64,000 nucleotides of DNA, taken from positions 186,001-250,000 of the forward strand of contig JAKZHN010000026.1 in NCBI GenBank assembly GCA_037179335.1, read 5' to 3'. This DNA comes from Cyclaneusma minus. Taxonomy: Eukaryota > Ascomycota > Leotiomycetes > Marthamycetales > Marthamycetaceae. Positions within the stretch are counted from its first letter, which is position 1, and each line of letters starts with the position of its first letter. Below, piece by piece: positions 1 to 11,338 of this stretch. The notes beneath the pieces were generated by a model. The model saw only the letters and a list, made by a program, of their open reading frames with translations, was not told the origin of the DNA and ran no database searches. Position numbers and translations under genes: made by a program.

Positions 1-1059
1 GATTTCCATGCTCCAGGTCATCGACACCGCCGTGCGCGAAACCCAAGCATTGGTCCTCTCCCCCACCCGCGAACTCGCTACACAGATCCAGTCAGTCGTT
101 ATGTCGCTCGGCGACTACATGAACGTACAATGCCACGCCTGCATCGGCGGCACGAACGTCGGCGAAGACATTCGCAAGCTCGACTACGGCCAACACATCG
201 TCTCCGGCACGCCCGGCCGCGTTGCTGACATGATCCGCCGCCGCAACCTGCGCACTCGCCACATCAAGATGCTTGTTCTCGACGAAGCTGATGAATTGCT
301 GAATCGGGGTTTCCGCGAACAGATCTACGACGTGTACCGCTACCTCCCCCCTGCCACGCAAGTGGTCGTAGTGTCCGCCACACTCCCTTACGACGTCCTC
401 GACATGACCACCAAGTTCATGACCGACCCCGTCCGCATCCTCGTCAAGCGCGACGAGCTGACCCTCGAAGGCCTCAAGCAATACTTCATCGCCGTCGAAA
501 AGGAAGAATGGAAATTCGACACCCTCTGCGATCTCTATGACACCCTGACCATCACGCAAGCCGTCATTTTCTGCAACACGCGCCGCAAGGTGGATTGGCT
601 GACTGACAAGATGCGCGAAGCCAACTTTACGGTCTCGAGTATGCATGGAGAGATGCCGCAGAAAGAGCGTGACAGCATTATGCAGGATTTCCGACAGGGC
701 AATTCGCGCGTGCTGATTTCGACGGATGTGTGGGCGCGCGGTATCGATGTGCAGCAGGTCTCGCTGGTTATCAATTATGATCTGCCGAGTAACCGTGAGA
801 ACTACATCCACAGGATTGGTAGGAGTGGTCGCTTTGGACGCAAGGGTGTGGCGATCAATTTTGTGACGAGTGAGGATGTTAGGATCTTGAGAGATATTGA
901 GTGTAAGTTTCTTCTTCCCCCATTCTCATGACCCCTAAAATCAGGGGGCTGATTCGCATGCGAAACTGTATCTTGCGCGCTTGGCTAATATTTGACACAG
1001 TGTACTACTCGACTCAAATCGACGAGATGCCTATGAATGTGGCCGATCTGCTTTCTTAA
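1..1059 (+). CDS. FAL1: ATP-dependent RNA helicase FAL1/eIF4AIII-like, 3' part
   Basis: DEAD-box RNA helicase of the eIF4A-III/FAL1 group, which acts in pre-rRNA processing in yeast and in the exon junction complex in other eukaryotes. The reading frame is open to the left edge, so the 5' end with the Q motif and Walker A lies outside. Visible motifs in order are PTREL (Ia), TPGR (Ib), DEAD inside LVLDEADELL (II), SAT (III), and in the second RecA domain STDVWARGID (V) and HRIGRSGRFG (VI). An intron at 903-1000 (GTAAGT...ACACAG) joins to a last exon at 1001-1059 that restores the family ending YYSTQIDEMPMNVADLLS. Without the splice the frame would stop a few codons after the donor. FAL1 is preferred to eIF4A from the overall wording of the C-terminus; the helicase call itself is certain. 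Confidence 0.93.
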
Positions 1060-1764
1060 GCTGCCGGAATGAGTATCGATTGTAAGGTCTCAAGCCATTG
1101 GCTGTTGGAGCTAGGAGTTTACGGGTTTACGGGCACATCGCGTCCGCCAAATCATGGCATGGTATTGAGAGCGTGGAGGAAAAGGGGCATTGTGACAAAA
1201 GTAAGCCTCCTCGTTTTCTGCGGCCGAAGTACATGACTCCTCGTTGAACATGGGCTGATTCCTTGATCTCGAATTGATAGCTACTTCGAGAATCACAAGC
1301 CTTTTCAGATTGCCCCTCTCGTGTGAATCACACCGTTGCATCATTGCATCGAAGCATAATGATGACAGTGATATGAAACGGGTGCGTACCCTCTAAAGCA
1401 AAATTCGCTACGAAAAGGAATGGCGAATTCGTTCATCCACTGTATGTAGTAGTATCGAACAGCTTAGTCCGTCTAGCGGAAGAATTCATGGATTCAATCC
1501 TCACATACGACTACGGCGCGGTAATTTCACAACAGAGTGCAAAGTGACTAAACGCGGTTGTAACTTTTGCTAGTCTTGTCAATGTCTCTCGACCTCGCTC
1601 TTTCGCACTAGAGCGATAAAAGTAAAAAGCCATGCGTAAAGCAACTCCATGAAGGCTATTCCATTTCAGCCCATCCATGTTGCACATCTCCCCTCCCAAT
1701 CCGCCCAGTTCGCCTTAATTGTCAAACCACGAACTCCGAAGGCCATTGCACACCAAAAAGTCCC
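1060..1764. other. intergenic, FAL1 and SHP1 3' ends
   Basis: Spacer of about 700 bp between two convergent genes, so it should hold both 3' untranslated regions. I see no supported gene or repeat; the open frames here are short and lack codon bias. Confidence 0.6.
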
Positions 1765-3274
1765 TTAAACCCACTTCTGCACAGCCGTGCCTCCCTTCTT
1801 GAATTCCGGAAGATCACCAAGCTTCGCCGACTTATCCGTATGGTCCTTGTTTGGGAAGGTCGTAGCCAACACCCAAGCCCGTCCACCAGCATCCGTAGAC
1901 GAACGACTGATGAATTCGTACACATCGCCAATCGTCTGCGTAGTGTTGAAGCGTGCAGGCAGACGCGTGCCATCAGCCAGCTGCAGTCTCAGCGACACAG
2001 TGGGCTGGCCTGGATCGGCAAACGTCTCCGGAGGACCAGGCACAGCGCCAATACCGTCCATAGCAGTAGGAGCACGGGCATCAGGTTGAGCAGCAGCAGG
2101 CTGGGGCACCGAAGGGCCACCCGGAGTCGGACTTCCCAGTCTCTGACCAGTGCCAGAGAAGGGCTTGTATTTCTTAGGCAGCACTCTGAAGTTCTCGCCT
2201 GGGTGCTGCTCGATTCGGACTTCAACGCGGGCACCTAGGGGTACGCCCATCAGGTGGATGGGCACGCGGCCGGAGCGTATGGTGGTTAGATCTTCGGCGT
2301 TGTCCTCGTCATCGTAGCGGCGTAGATGGCCGTCTTCGATGCTGAAGCCGTCGTCCCAGATGTGCAAGACGCGTTGAGTGGGACGCGGGGCTGCCGGTGC
2401 TGCGGGTGCGGCGGGTGCGGCGGGGTCAGGGATTGCACGTGAGATACTGCCGTCGCCGCCGAGCGTCATGCCTGTACCGCGGAAACGCGAGGGCGGTCCT
2501 GAGGAGGCTGCACCGCCGGCTGCGCCAGCGGCGCCCGCAGCTCGAGCTTTGCTCTGTCTGCTAGATGTTAGCTTTCTGCTGTACGATCAGGAGGATAGGA
2601 GAGGGATGGGGGGAGGGATGAAATACGCGTACGCGGTGGCTCTCTTGACGATGTCGTCGATGATTCTCTTGCCATCCCGCTTGGGGTCTTGCACAGCTAG
2701 GCCAGACTTCTCGCCGCCTGCAAACAGGTCTCGGGGTTCTTGCTCGTCTTCGTCCACATAGTCTGGGTCGTCGTCGTTATCATCATCGTCAACTGCAGCA
2801 TGACGACCGCTACTTGGACCAGCGGAGCTTGAAGCTAGAGACCCCAGGGTGGCAATGCCAGAGCGAGGAGCAGCTCGGCCTGCACGCGAAGCAGCCGGGG
2901 TAGCTGATTGGGGAGCTGGTCTGCCATCGAGAGTTCGAGGTCCAGTGTAGGGCTGTTCTTCTTGAGCTCCTCCCTCAGCTTCGGCGTTTCGTTCTTCTTG
3001 CGAGGTGTAGTACTGGGAGATAGCAAGCCCGAAATCCCATTTGCAGGCTTCGAGGTATTGTCGAGCCTGACAATACTGGTTAGCAAGGCTTGGGAAGTCC
3101 ACTGCCGACTGGCCAGAGAGATGAATCTGAGCTTACCACCTCGGTCGAAGCATTTTCCACCTCCTCGGTCGAAGCATGTTCGGTCGGAGCATTTACCAGG
3201 CCGCAGAAATCGGCGACCAGGGCATCTTTGTCAATTTCCTCGTCTGGCACTTGGGCGGAGGTTGGGTCTGCCAT
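1765..3274 (-). CDS. SHP1: Cdc48/p97 adaptor SHP1 (p47), UBA-SEP-UBX protein
   Basis: Predicted substrate-recruiting cofactor of the AAA ATPase Cdc48/p97, used in ubiquitin-dependent degradation and membrane fusion. Proposed exons on the minus strand are 3137-3274, 2627-3066 and 1765-2560, with 70- and 66-bp introns, giving 457 residues. The N-terminus is a UBA-like domain (ADFCGLV ... ARQYLEACKWDFGLAISQYY). Next come an acidic linker (DDDDNDDDPDYVDEDEQE) and the p47 motif DLFAGGEKSG. A SEP domain starts at HIWDDGFSIEDG, and a C-terminal UBX domain carries TTFPNKD and ends at VQKWV. The first exon has an unusual in-frame insertion made of short repeats inside the UBA region (listed separately). 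Intron 2 could instead use a GTACGC donor a few bases upstream, which would shorten the protein by two residues. The start is the ATG beginning MADPTSAQVP. Confidence 0.92.
3139..3192 (-). repeat. three-copy short repeat inside the SHP1 UBA exon
   Basis: The sense motif ATGCTTCGACCGA occurs twice exactly, 24 bp apart, and once as ATGCTCCGACCGA, in the same reading frame. The copies encode NAPTEH, HASTEEV and NASTEV, of which only the last fits the expected UBA helix junction (ASTEV-ARQYLEA). The last copy ends at the intron 1 donor. Confidence 0.8.
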
Positions 3275-4190
3275 ATTGAATGCGGATTCGATTGTCTTTG
3301 GGGGGGGGAGGATTTGGGAGCCGACAAAGTTGAGTCGACTTGGGTTTGAAAGAGGTAAGGTGGAAGGATCTTCGAGCAAACAGTTGTGACAAGGCAGCGG
3401 CCAACGTCACCGTCTCGCTTCTGAAGCTATCGATAACCTTCCGTCGCGTGGGCGAGGCTGACAAACTGTGCCCTCTGGATCTGTAGACAATGTGGAGAAC
3501 GAAGGCCAGGTGTTCTCAGATGGAAGACTTGAGCTCAAGAAGTTTCGTCCTATTTTGTCCACGAGTTTGTGGAGTGGCACGACTGTTGAAGTTGAGAGTT
3601 TGTTTGAGTCTGGTTCCAGCAAGGTGGGGGTGCAGCTCAACCTTGAGCCGCGCTTACTTAAGATGGGGAGCTAAGGTAATTCACAACGCTGGACGTCGGT
3701 AGGTAGCGTGCGATTATTCAAGCAGTTCCAGTCGGCATTTTGGACCGGGTTGCTTTCTAATTGGATTGTCTCCCTGAGATGATCTACAAGCCTAGCCTTC
3801 TAGCTAGGTATTCAGCCGAGACTGGACTCCACGTGGTCAAGTCACTCACTTATCACTGTTGCTCGCGACTGCTTCCATACCCTCTTGACATTTTCGATTC
3901 TGCAGCCACACAAAACCCACTTGGATGTCATGAACTTTTGACTCGTCCCAGACGATATGTAAGATGGTCTTGTCTCGTAAAATCGTAGAACCCGCTAACA
4001 GCCCTCGATGTATCCCTGGGTATATCTATCCAATCCAGCTTCCAGGAAGTCCCTATATCCCAAACTCCAAGCAATGCCGCAAGACTAAGAGATAAAGCGC
4101 GGACAACCAACTACCGACATGTGTCAGATAACTCGCTGCGCAGCGAGAGAATGTGAGAAAGTTCTCCATTAGGGACGCAAATGCTATCCC
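3275..4190. other. intergenic, SHP1 promoter and chitinase 3' end
   Basis: Spacer of 916 bp. The right part should hold the chitinase 3' untranslated region and the left part the SHP1 promoter, as both genes read leftward. Apart from a 16-bp palindrome near the chitinase stop I see no gene. Confidence 0.6.
4132..4147. other. 16-bp perfect palindrome downstream of the chitinase
   Basis: CTCGCTGCGCAGCGAG is a perfect 8+8 palindrome about 44 bp beyond the chitinase stop codon. It could form a small hairpin in the 3' untranslated region; function is not known. Confidence 0.5.
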
Positions 4191-5753
4191 TTATTCGCAC
4201 TGAGACCACCACTGCGAAAGCTCCACACAAGTATACGGAGAGGCGCAAGTAGTCGAGCCCGTGTACCCGTTGCCGCCACACTGATCCCACTGAGCCACGC
4301 CGGTGCCGGTGCCAGCAGCAGCCGTTGAAGTCGAAGTCGCCGTCTTCGTCGTGCTAATTACAAAAGTAGTACTCGTAGCTTCCGTCACAGTAGCTGTGAC
4401 CGTAAGCACAGTCGTGCTACTCGCCACCGTCTGCGTCGCCGTTTTCGTCACCGTACTTGTGACCTCTCCAACACTACTCGTTGCTGTCGCAGTAGCTGAA
4501 ACAGTGGTCGTAGAAGTAATCGGGCTCGGGCTCACTGACGAATCTTCAAGGGTGTTGTAGACGGAATCCAAAAAGCCTGCATTGCTGGCAGCATAGGCCT
4601 GGCTGGCGTCCCACATCATCACACCGCCAAAGCTGCTAAATGTTTGGCAGTACTCGATGACCGGCGCTAAGGCAGAAGCACTCTCGTAGCCGCTTCCAGC
4701 TCCGGTAGGCCCGGCGGGGACGCCGAGGAAGACTTTGACGTCTGGGTTTTTCGAAACGGTGCGTGCCCAGAGATCCCAGGTGTCGAAGTTGAAGTTATTT
4801 TGGGTTGTGGCGCCGGCGATGTAGGATGTGCTGGCGCAGTAGTTGTTATAGTATTGCACGAATACCATGTCGAAGCTGACAGCGCCATCGAGCATGGAGC
4901 CGTCTGCTGCATCGGGGTAGGGGCACTGGGGAGCGGCGGATAGGTAATATGGCTTGGAGGTGTCTTGGTCCATGAGGGCGCGGAGTTGGTTGGCGAAGGC
5001 GACGGTGTTAGACACGGTGGTTTCGAAGTCGAAATCGAATCCGTCGACTACGGCGGTGCCGAAAGGGCGGTCGACGTTGGCACTGGCATTGTAGGGACCG
5101 AACATTTGCCAGACTAGGTTGGCAGCGTTGACAGCCGCGGTCTCGGAGGTGAAGCCGCCTTCGGTGTATGTTGCTCCGCCTATGGATAGTAGAATTGTCT
5201 TGCCATATTGCTCTTGACATGTGGTGATGTCTGGTCTGGGTCATGTGTTAGCGATGCGTGACTTGCCTCCATAAAGGTTGACGAGATTCTGCCTTACCCA
5301 ACGCTAGTGGAACAGTCTAATAGTGTAGTTCCTTCAAACTCTGTGCAGTTATTGCCAGAGTTGGCGAAATTGATCACGGGACCGGGACCGACGCCTGAGG
5401 TGATTTGATACAAGAACGCCATGGGTATGATATCGATCTCGGTGTCTAATGCTGTTAGTAATGGCTTTCGACGCCTGGACGGGGTCTCTCACTTGCGCAG
5501 TATAAGGCCAAGTCCTGCTGTGCGTCTGTAGTGGAGGAGCCATATGAATTTTGGCCTGTATTCGTTAGTAAAAAGTCATAAAAAGCCAAGCAGAACCATT
5601 CAAGTGGACACTGTGGGAAAACTGGTACTTGTAACAGAGTTATGACTTACCCCAGTAGACGGCAATATTGCTCGCAGAAGACGAGTTGAACTCAGCAGAT
5701 GCTGTGCTAGCCAGAACGGCCGCAGCAGAGAGGATGAAAGGTATTGAATGCAT
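4191..5753 (-). CDS. secreted class III chitinase (GH18) with C-terminal CBM1
   Basis: Endochitinase of glycoside hydrolase family 18, expected to cut chitin outside the cell or in the wall. Exons on the minus strand are 5651-5753, 5493-5555, 5298-5445 and 4191-5235, with introns of 95, 47 and 62 bp, giving 452 residues. A signal peptide (MHSIPFILSAAAVLASTASA) is followed by NIAVYWGQNS, the first barrel strand of class III plant/fungal chitinases. LLSIGGATYTEGG is the SxGG strand, and DGFDFDFE holds the DxxDxDxE signature with catalytic Glu176. After the barrel comes a Ser/Thr/Val linker of about 90 residues, then a 35-residue CBM1 (WDQCGGNGYTG ... WWSQCE) with its four cysteines and surface aromatics. 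CBM1 normally binds cellulose or chitin, so the enzyme is likely targeted to solid polysaccharide. All splice joins keep frame and rebuild family motifs. Confidence 0.95.
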
Positions 5754-7015
5754 GCTGAAAGCTTCTGTAGTGACAGATAGAAGGAGAGTGGAACTGCGAA
5801 AACAACGAGACTCGGCCTAGCTTTAAAGAAACACCTACGAGATAATTCAGATTCTTATACCCGCCATCAAGGTAATGGATCAAGGAGAGACTGTGCGCCA
5901 CAAGGAAGCCATCAGCTGAAAAGAAAGGAATGTAGCACTCCCCTATCACGTCCATTCACCATCATTCGCAGGAATGCAACGCAGCCTCGGCGCGTCGAAA
6001 GCAGCTTTGACGTCTAATTAAGGAGGCTTATCTCAATGTAACATTGCTGGCCACTCTGAAGCTCAAGTGCGAAGTGCAAGTGATGGATGGTGGAGATGGC
6101 GCGGGGGGGTGTGCTGTCAAGAGACGAACCACACGGATCGTCAGGGGACCAGATGCCAGGTATGGCAGAATGCAGGAACACAGAAACGGGCCGTTCCCGT
6201 GTGAGGCTTGTGATGATCGGATGGGAGTTTGGGAATCCCATAGGATGCCGATTAAGATGAAGCTTCCTGCTCCTGCCTGATTCGGTTCGACACATGCTTG
6301 CGACTGGCTAGACCTGGATCAACAGCTACAACTTCGCAGCTGTATGCTACGTAGCATAAAAGATGGGCGCCATGGAAAATGTCTCCTGCGAGGTAAAGGA
6401 TGGCGGAGCTTCATTTCAGCGGCCATCTCGAGGCGAACAGCTGACAGTCGCCTGACAGTGAGACTGAAATGTGCGACGGAGGAAAAGAAAGTTGCGGAAT
6501 AGCCCAAGGGCAGCGACAAGAAAAAAATGTCATGAGAAGCCACGAGATTGAGGCTGGTCGAGCGTGACTGATGTCTTTGACAGTTGTTGTACGTGGGGTC
6601 GCACGCTAGAACTGGAGAGGGCTGGCCACCAGCGGCGATAGGTATGGCCCGTGCTGGGGCGAGTCACATGACATGCTTGGCGCTATATTTTGACCCCCAC
6701 GCTGATCTTCGATCTCTGATCTTGTACTCCGTCTCGATTTCTTGAGAAGACGCGGCACAACGAATATCCCGAGTACTATATGGATATTCCCGCCTCGGAT
6801 TTAGAAATGGCGATAGCGGAAATAGGCGCCAGCTGGCTCGCAACCTTCGCCAACGAGCTTCTACGTATCTCAGCTATCAAACGGTACAAATAGCGTGCCT
6901 TGTACTGACAGGAACGAAACATTAGACATCCAAAATATCGACCAGCAAGTAAAAGACGCACGCAGACGCTTCCCAGCTCGGTCTCAAGTCTCTTCACCAA
7001 CACCTAGAACTCATC
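5754..7015. other. intergenic, divergent promoters of chitinase and SnoaL-like gene
   Basis: Spacer of 1.26 kb between two divergently transcribed genes. I see no supported gene. Several short frames exist on both strands but have no recognisable product and no consistent codon bias. Confidence 0.55.
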
Positions 7016-7528
7016 ATGCCACTCCCCCAACTCCCCACCGCCCTCCCCGGTCTCACCGACCGCGAAGCCATAACCGACACCATCTACCGCGCCGTCATCG
7101 GTTTTGATGACCACAACCTCGAAATGTTCAATTCTGCATTCTCGTCCACTGCCGACACCACATTCGAAATGGACGGCAGAGTCATGGACATACCGACCAT
7201 CCGTACTTCACTCCTTCCCCTCATAGGCCCCATGGCTACAACCCACACCATCAGCAACATTCGCATCGACGTCAAACCTGGAGCAAATACGGCGAAAGTA
7301 ACAGCGACTGCGGTGGCGCAGCATTGTCCTCCGGGAAGAGGACATGAACCTGATGGACCGAAGTTTATGGCGGGGAATAAGTATTACGTGGAGATGGTCA
7401 AGGGAGATGGGGAAGTGCATCGTGAGGCGTGGGGGTTGTGGGTCTGCAAGAGGTTTTGCATGGAGGTTGTGTGGGGGGAGGGGGATCGGGGGGTCATGCA
7501 GCCCTCTTCAGCAGTCAAGGTGGAATAG
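7016..7528 (+). CDS. SnoaL-like / NTF2-fold protein
   Basis: Single-exon gene of 170 residues. The N-terminal pattern (LTDREAITDTIYRAVIGFDDHNLEMFNSAF) and the central strand pairs (TTHTISNIRIDVKPG) fit the SnoaL-like branch of the NTF2 superfamily, small cone-shaped proteins often found as cyclases or isomerases in secondary metabolism or as orphan pocket proteins. In this group the first helix usually carries a DR/DH pair; here it is FDDHN. No catalytic residue can be assigned with confidence. It lies about 0.5 kb upstream of the BAHD-type acyltransferase in the same orientation, which hints at, but does not prove, a shared pathway. No signal peptide or membrane segment is visible. Confidence 0.8.
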   Translation: MPLPQLPTALPGLTDREAITDTIYRAVIGFDDHNLEMFNSAFSSTADTTFEMDGRVMDIPTIRTSLLPLIGPMATTHTISNIRIDVKPGANTAKVTATAVAQHCPPGRGHEPDGPKFMAGNKYYVEMVKGDGEVHREAWGLWVCKRFCMEVVWGEGDRGVMQPSSAVKVE

Positions 7529-8002
7529 TTGATTGTTGGGAAATGCCCTCATGCAATTCACCTCTTGGTTCAGCTCTTTTCACATTCTTGCTCAACATTG
7601 CTTTCCTTATATCGAAGCCTCATGGTTCTTTTCCATCTGGACTGGTTTGGACCATTGGAATCACTTTCACTTTCAGATGTAGTACCACGCGCAAGACAGC
7701 TTCCCCATGCAACGTGTTCAGCTATGTCTTGCGCGGATCTTCTTGTGCATTGCATTCTGCAATCTATTCTGCGACGTGTTGGTCAACGCACTGTGCAGCT
7801 TTTGTGTAACGACTTCTACCAACGTCCTCCAGGCATAAGTACTCTCCAAACGTTGAAATAATGCGTCCCACTCCGCGGTGGCCGCACAAGAGCTCATTGG
7901 CAACCCCCAACTTACGACCTTATATCCAACCCAAGATTTCGTCTCTGCGCTTTTGAGCAATACCCCTATTGCGAGCGCTCCTTTCATCAAATACAATCTA
8001 AG
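7529..8002. other. intergenic, SnoaL-like to acyltransferase
   Basis: 474-bp spacer between two genes on the same strand. Nothing but promoter and 3' untranslated sequence is expected. A TATAT-like stretch (CTTATATCC) lies about 80 bp before the acyltransferase start. Confidence 0.5.
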
Positions 8003-9749
8003 ATGGATCTCCCCACCGAAGAAGTTTCTCAGCCCCCAATCAACCTAGAATTCCGACTTCTCAGCACCTGGAACCAATTTGGAGCTCGAACATACACTCG
8101 CAAAGCATATTGCTTCCCCTATCATCCCTCCTCAACCCAGGACCTCAAGTCGCACCTAGCCACCGCTCTTTCCCACCTATCCCAGCAAACCCCCGATCTC
8201 GCCGGCCGCCTCTTCCTCACCTCCAACCCTAAAGGCCGTCTCATCCTCGGCACCCACCCCAGCCTCACAATCCCCCTCGACATCGAGGATTCACCACAAA
8301 GTTTCGCTTACACCTACGCACAACTCAAAGCCCGCGGCTTCCCAGCACAGTGCTTCGTCCATCCTTCTTTTGACTACCCCTTCTCGCTGGTAGAAGACGA
8401 CAAAACCCACGGCCGCCCGGTTTTCCGAGTCTTGGTCAGGATCATCGAGGGCGGCTTATTGTTATGCACCTACAACCACCACGCGCTCGTAGACGGGACA
8501 GGCATCGAAGCGCTGACCCAGCGCTTCGCCGACCTAACACGTGGTATCCGTCCAGCCTCTCCCATACCTCTCCTAAATTTCCATCTCGATCTTCCCTCCC
8601 CGATTACCAGCCCCTCGGGACTTCGCATACCCTCCGACTTCTCCTCCCTCCTCACCCTCTGTCCCGAATTCAGCCTCCTCCCCACCCCCATCGGCCCGCA
8701 GCAACCCCACATCTTCCTCCCCGGCGTTCCCATTACCACGATACCCAAAACCGGGCGCATAATCGCCTTTTCCAAAGCCCCCATCCTCGCTCTCAAACAA
8801 CGACTCTTGCCACAAGCTTGCTCGACTTTTGCTTGCTTGGCGGCTCTGACTTGGGCTCATGTGACGAAAGCCCGCTTGTCGATCTCTACCCAGCTGGAAA
8901 AATATGGGAATGGTGTAGATTCTATGGTGATTGGTAATGCGAGGTGTGTGATACCGGTAAATTGGCGAGGCAGGGCGTTTGCGGATGTTGTGGGAGAGGG
9001 TTCGGGGAACACCGTTGCAATTGCTGTTGCGGAGATCGACATGGCCACGCTGTTAGCTGTGTGTAGCCCTTCACAAGCCGTCTTTACGCCTGCGCTCGTA
9101 CGTCCCCCAGCATTTATTTTTGCCCAAGCTTTTCTTCTTCCTAAATTCTCTTCATAAAGAAACCCCCAAGTCCCAAAGATTCCAACTCACACACACCCCC
9201 TATTCATAAACCACACTCTACCCCTCTCTCCCCCACCAACCTTCATTCCTCCATCCAAATTATCACTTCCCCGCTGAAAATCCACAGGCTGCCGTAATCA
9301 TCGCAATAAACACCGCCATCCGCGCCATAAACAGCGACTTCATCGCCCTCCGCACAGCGCTCTTCCGCGCCTGCCCAGACCCGCGCTATCTGGGCTTGAC
9401 CATCGATCCTCGCGATCCTGCTGACTTCTGTTTCAATACTTGGCATCATTTTGGGATGACGGCGCGGTGGGGAATTCCTGGCATTGGAGAAGAGGACGGG
9501 GCAGGGGAGGGAAAAGGGGAGGGTGTGAGGGCTGAGGCGATGAGGAAGGCGCAGGGGGAGTGGGATATGAATACGAGGATTTTTTTGCCGCCGAGAGTGG
9601 AGGGCGAGGGCTGGGAGGTGTGGTTGAGTCTGGACGCGGGTGCGATGAAAGCTTTGTGTGAGGAGGGGGGCTGGGGGATGTGGGTGGATGGGGGTGTTGG
9701 GGGTACACAAGGGTTAAGTGAGGATAGTGGGAGTGGCTGGGCAGGATGA
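8003..9749 (+). CDS. BAHD/trichothecene-acetyltransferase-type acyltransferase
   Basis: Predicted CoA-dependent acyltransferase of the PF02458 family. Exon 1 is 8003-9097 and exon 2 is 9288-9749, joined across a 190-bp intron (GTACGT...CCACAG) in phase 0, giving 518 residues. The HHxxxDG catalytic motif is HHALVDG (His159, His160, Asp164), with His160 the likely general base. The usual second motif DFGWG near the C-terminus is not clear; the equivalent region reads NTWHHFGMTARWGIPG, as in divergent fungal members. A Gly/Glu-rich insertion (GEEDGAGEGKGEG) follows it and should be a surface loop. The family moves acyl groups to alcohols or amines of secondary metabolites or xenobiotics; the substrate cannot be told. 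Neighbours are a SnoaL-like protein and a tyrosinase. The stop is at 9747-9749, and the gene is tail-to-tail with the tyrosinase, 250 bp away. Confidence 0.86.
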
Positions 9750-9999
9750 GATGGAAGGACCCGGTGTATTAGACTGGACTGCTTTTCGTACGGTTTTCGC
9801 ACGGTTGGTAAGTAGGGAGGAGGGTGCAGGGCTCTTGAATTTTCGGTTTTGGGAGTGTGGACAGCAGGAGACCAAGAATAGCAAGAAAGCATATTTACAT
9901 TATAAGCGTCTCCTCAAACTACCTATCTGGTATCAGAGACAAAGTGTTGTAATCCAACCACCCCCACTCCCATTCCCCGCTCACGTAGTACCGTTTACC

Positions 10000-11257
10000 T
10001 TAGTTCTCCACGTACTCGTAGCAAAGCAGACCGTTGCGAATGTCCATAACCGACTCAATGGTAGTGTTAGGAATAATACCATCCAGAATCAAGTTGTGCT
10101 GCAAGCTAGTCATGTTGGTAGGGTCGTTGAAGCCATCGATCTGGTTCTGCGTGATAGGCGCCATGTCGTTGGCCTCGAGCCACCAGACGGGAGGAGTGTT
10201 GCCTCCGCTCATGTCGTAGAGACGCGAAGAGATGTTGGCGGCTTGCCAGTTCCACCAGAGACGGTCGAGGTTGGTGTGGTGGAGGAAGAAGAGAGGCTCT
10301 GTGAAACAAACAGCAAATTAGTTCATAAATCCTTTTCTCTTTGGTTTTGAAGGGGTCGGGAGGATATCGGTAGAAGTTTTGATAAGGGCGTGAGGACTTA
10401 CCACCAGGGGAAGCAACGGTGTCCAGGATGGTGCCGGCAACACCACCGTGTCCGGCGACGTGGGGAGCGCTCTTCCAGCACCAGAAGGCATCCCAGTAAG
10501 TGTTGTAGGACATACACTCGTCGATGTATGTCTGGTTGGCATCGCTAAAGATGCTGGGCGTGAAGTCACGGCTCAAGCAGTAGTCGGTGGTGTTGTAGCC
10601 CGGACCCAGGTGGACCGTCATGTTGGCGAATGGTCCGTCAGTGACACACATGTCGAGGTCTGCGTTGCCGTTGCCTCCGAAACCAGTGACGGGGTCGAAG
10701 ATGGGCGAGGCAGCCATGTTGTAGGAGCCGTTGGCGGTGTCCAATTGCTCTTCCCAGTATCTGATTTGGAAGTTCAGCGAAAGGTTTACCAAGGGATACT
10801 GAAAGGAAGGACTCACGGTTGACCACCGGTGTAGTTGCAAAAGGTCTTGAGCTGGTACTCATGGGCAAACATGTACCATCTGTGCCATGGCAAGAATTGT
10901 CCCTAGAGCTGTATTAGATTCGGAGAACTGAAGAAATGGTCATCACCGCAAACTAACAGAGTAATGGACGACGTTGGACTGATGGATGTGAGAGTACTGG
11001 AGCTCATCGAACTTGCTTTGAGCACCGGGGAAACCAAGAGTAGCGGGTGTGTTGATCAAGCAAAGCTCGGCATCGATGTATGCCTTCTTCTCCGCGTCGG
11101 TCATGTAGTGCCATGATTTACGCTGGGTTGGGTTTGTGCAGGTAGAGTTCCAGGTGTTGACGTCCACATCTCTCTTCGCATGGCTCTTCACCACGGGGGA
11201 GGCAGAGACGACGGTGCTGGCAGCCAGAAGGGCAGCGAAGTTGCGGATGAGACCCAT
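10000..11257 (-). CDS. secreted tyrosinase-like copper oxidase
   Basis: Type-3 copper protein with the tyrosinase central domain, expected to oxidise phenols to quinones outside the cell. Exons on the minus strand are 10958-11257, 10817-10902, 10402-10760 and 10000-10298 (introns 55, 56 and 103 bp), giving 347 residues. The signal peptide is MGLIRNFAALLAASTVVSASP. The CuA site is seen in YSHIHQSNVVHYSGQFLPWH, with His98 and His107 in the usual nine-residue spacing and His90 or His92 before them. The CuB site is HVAGH (His229, His233) plus FFLHHTNLDRLW (His255/His256). The protein stops soon after the core and lacks the long C-terminal propeptide of classical fungal tyrosinases, so it belongs to the short secreted class. 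A TATA box lies about 76 bp upstream of the ATG. Confidence 0.94.
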
Positions 11258-11332
11258 GTTGAAAGATTGAGCAAGCAACGATGACTGGAAGCCAAGACAC
11301 AGAAAGAACACCTTCCTGGCTCTTGGGAGGGC

Positions 11333-11338
11333 TTTATA
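11333..11338 (-). promoter_or_regulatory. TATA box of the tyrosinase gene
   Basis: TATAAA on the minus strand, about 76 bp upstream of the tyrosinase ATG. Position and sequence fit a core promoter of a regulated gene. Confidence 0.5.

Noticed and set aside
1481..1505. A T-loop-like GGATTCAATCC considered as part of a tRNA
   Set aside because: No acceptor, D or anticodon stems can be paired around it.
9750..9999. Extra 3' exon for the BAHD-like gene
   Set aside because: The stop at 9747-9749 gives a normal family length and no splice site in this short gap adds family-like sequence.
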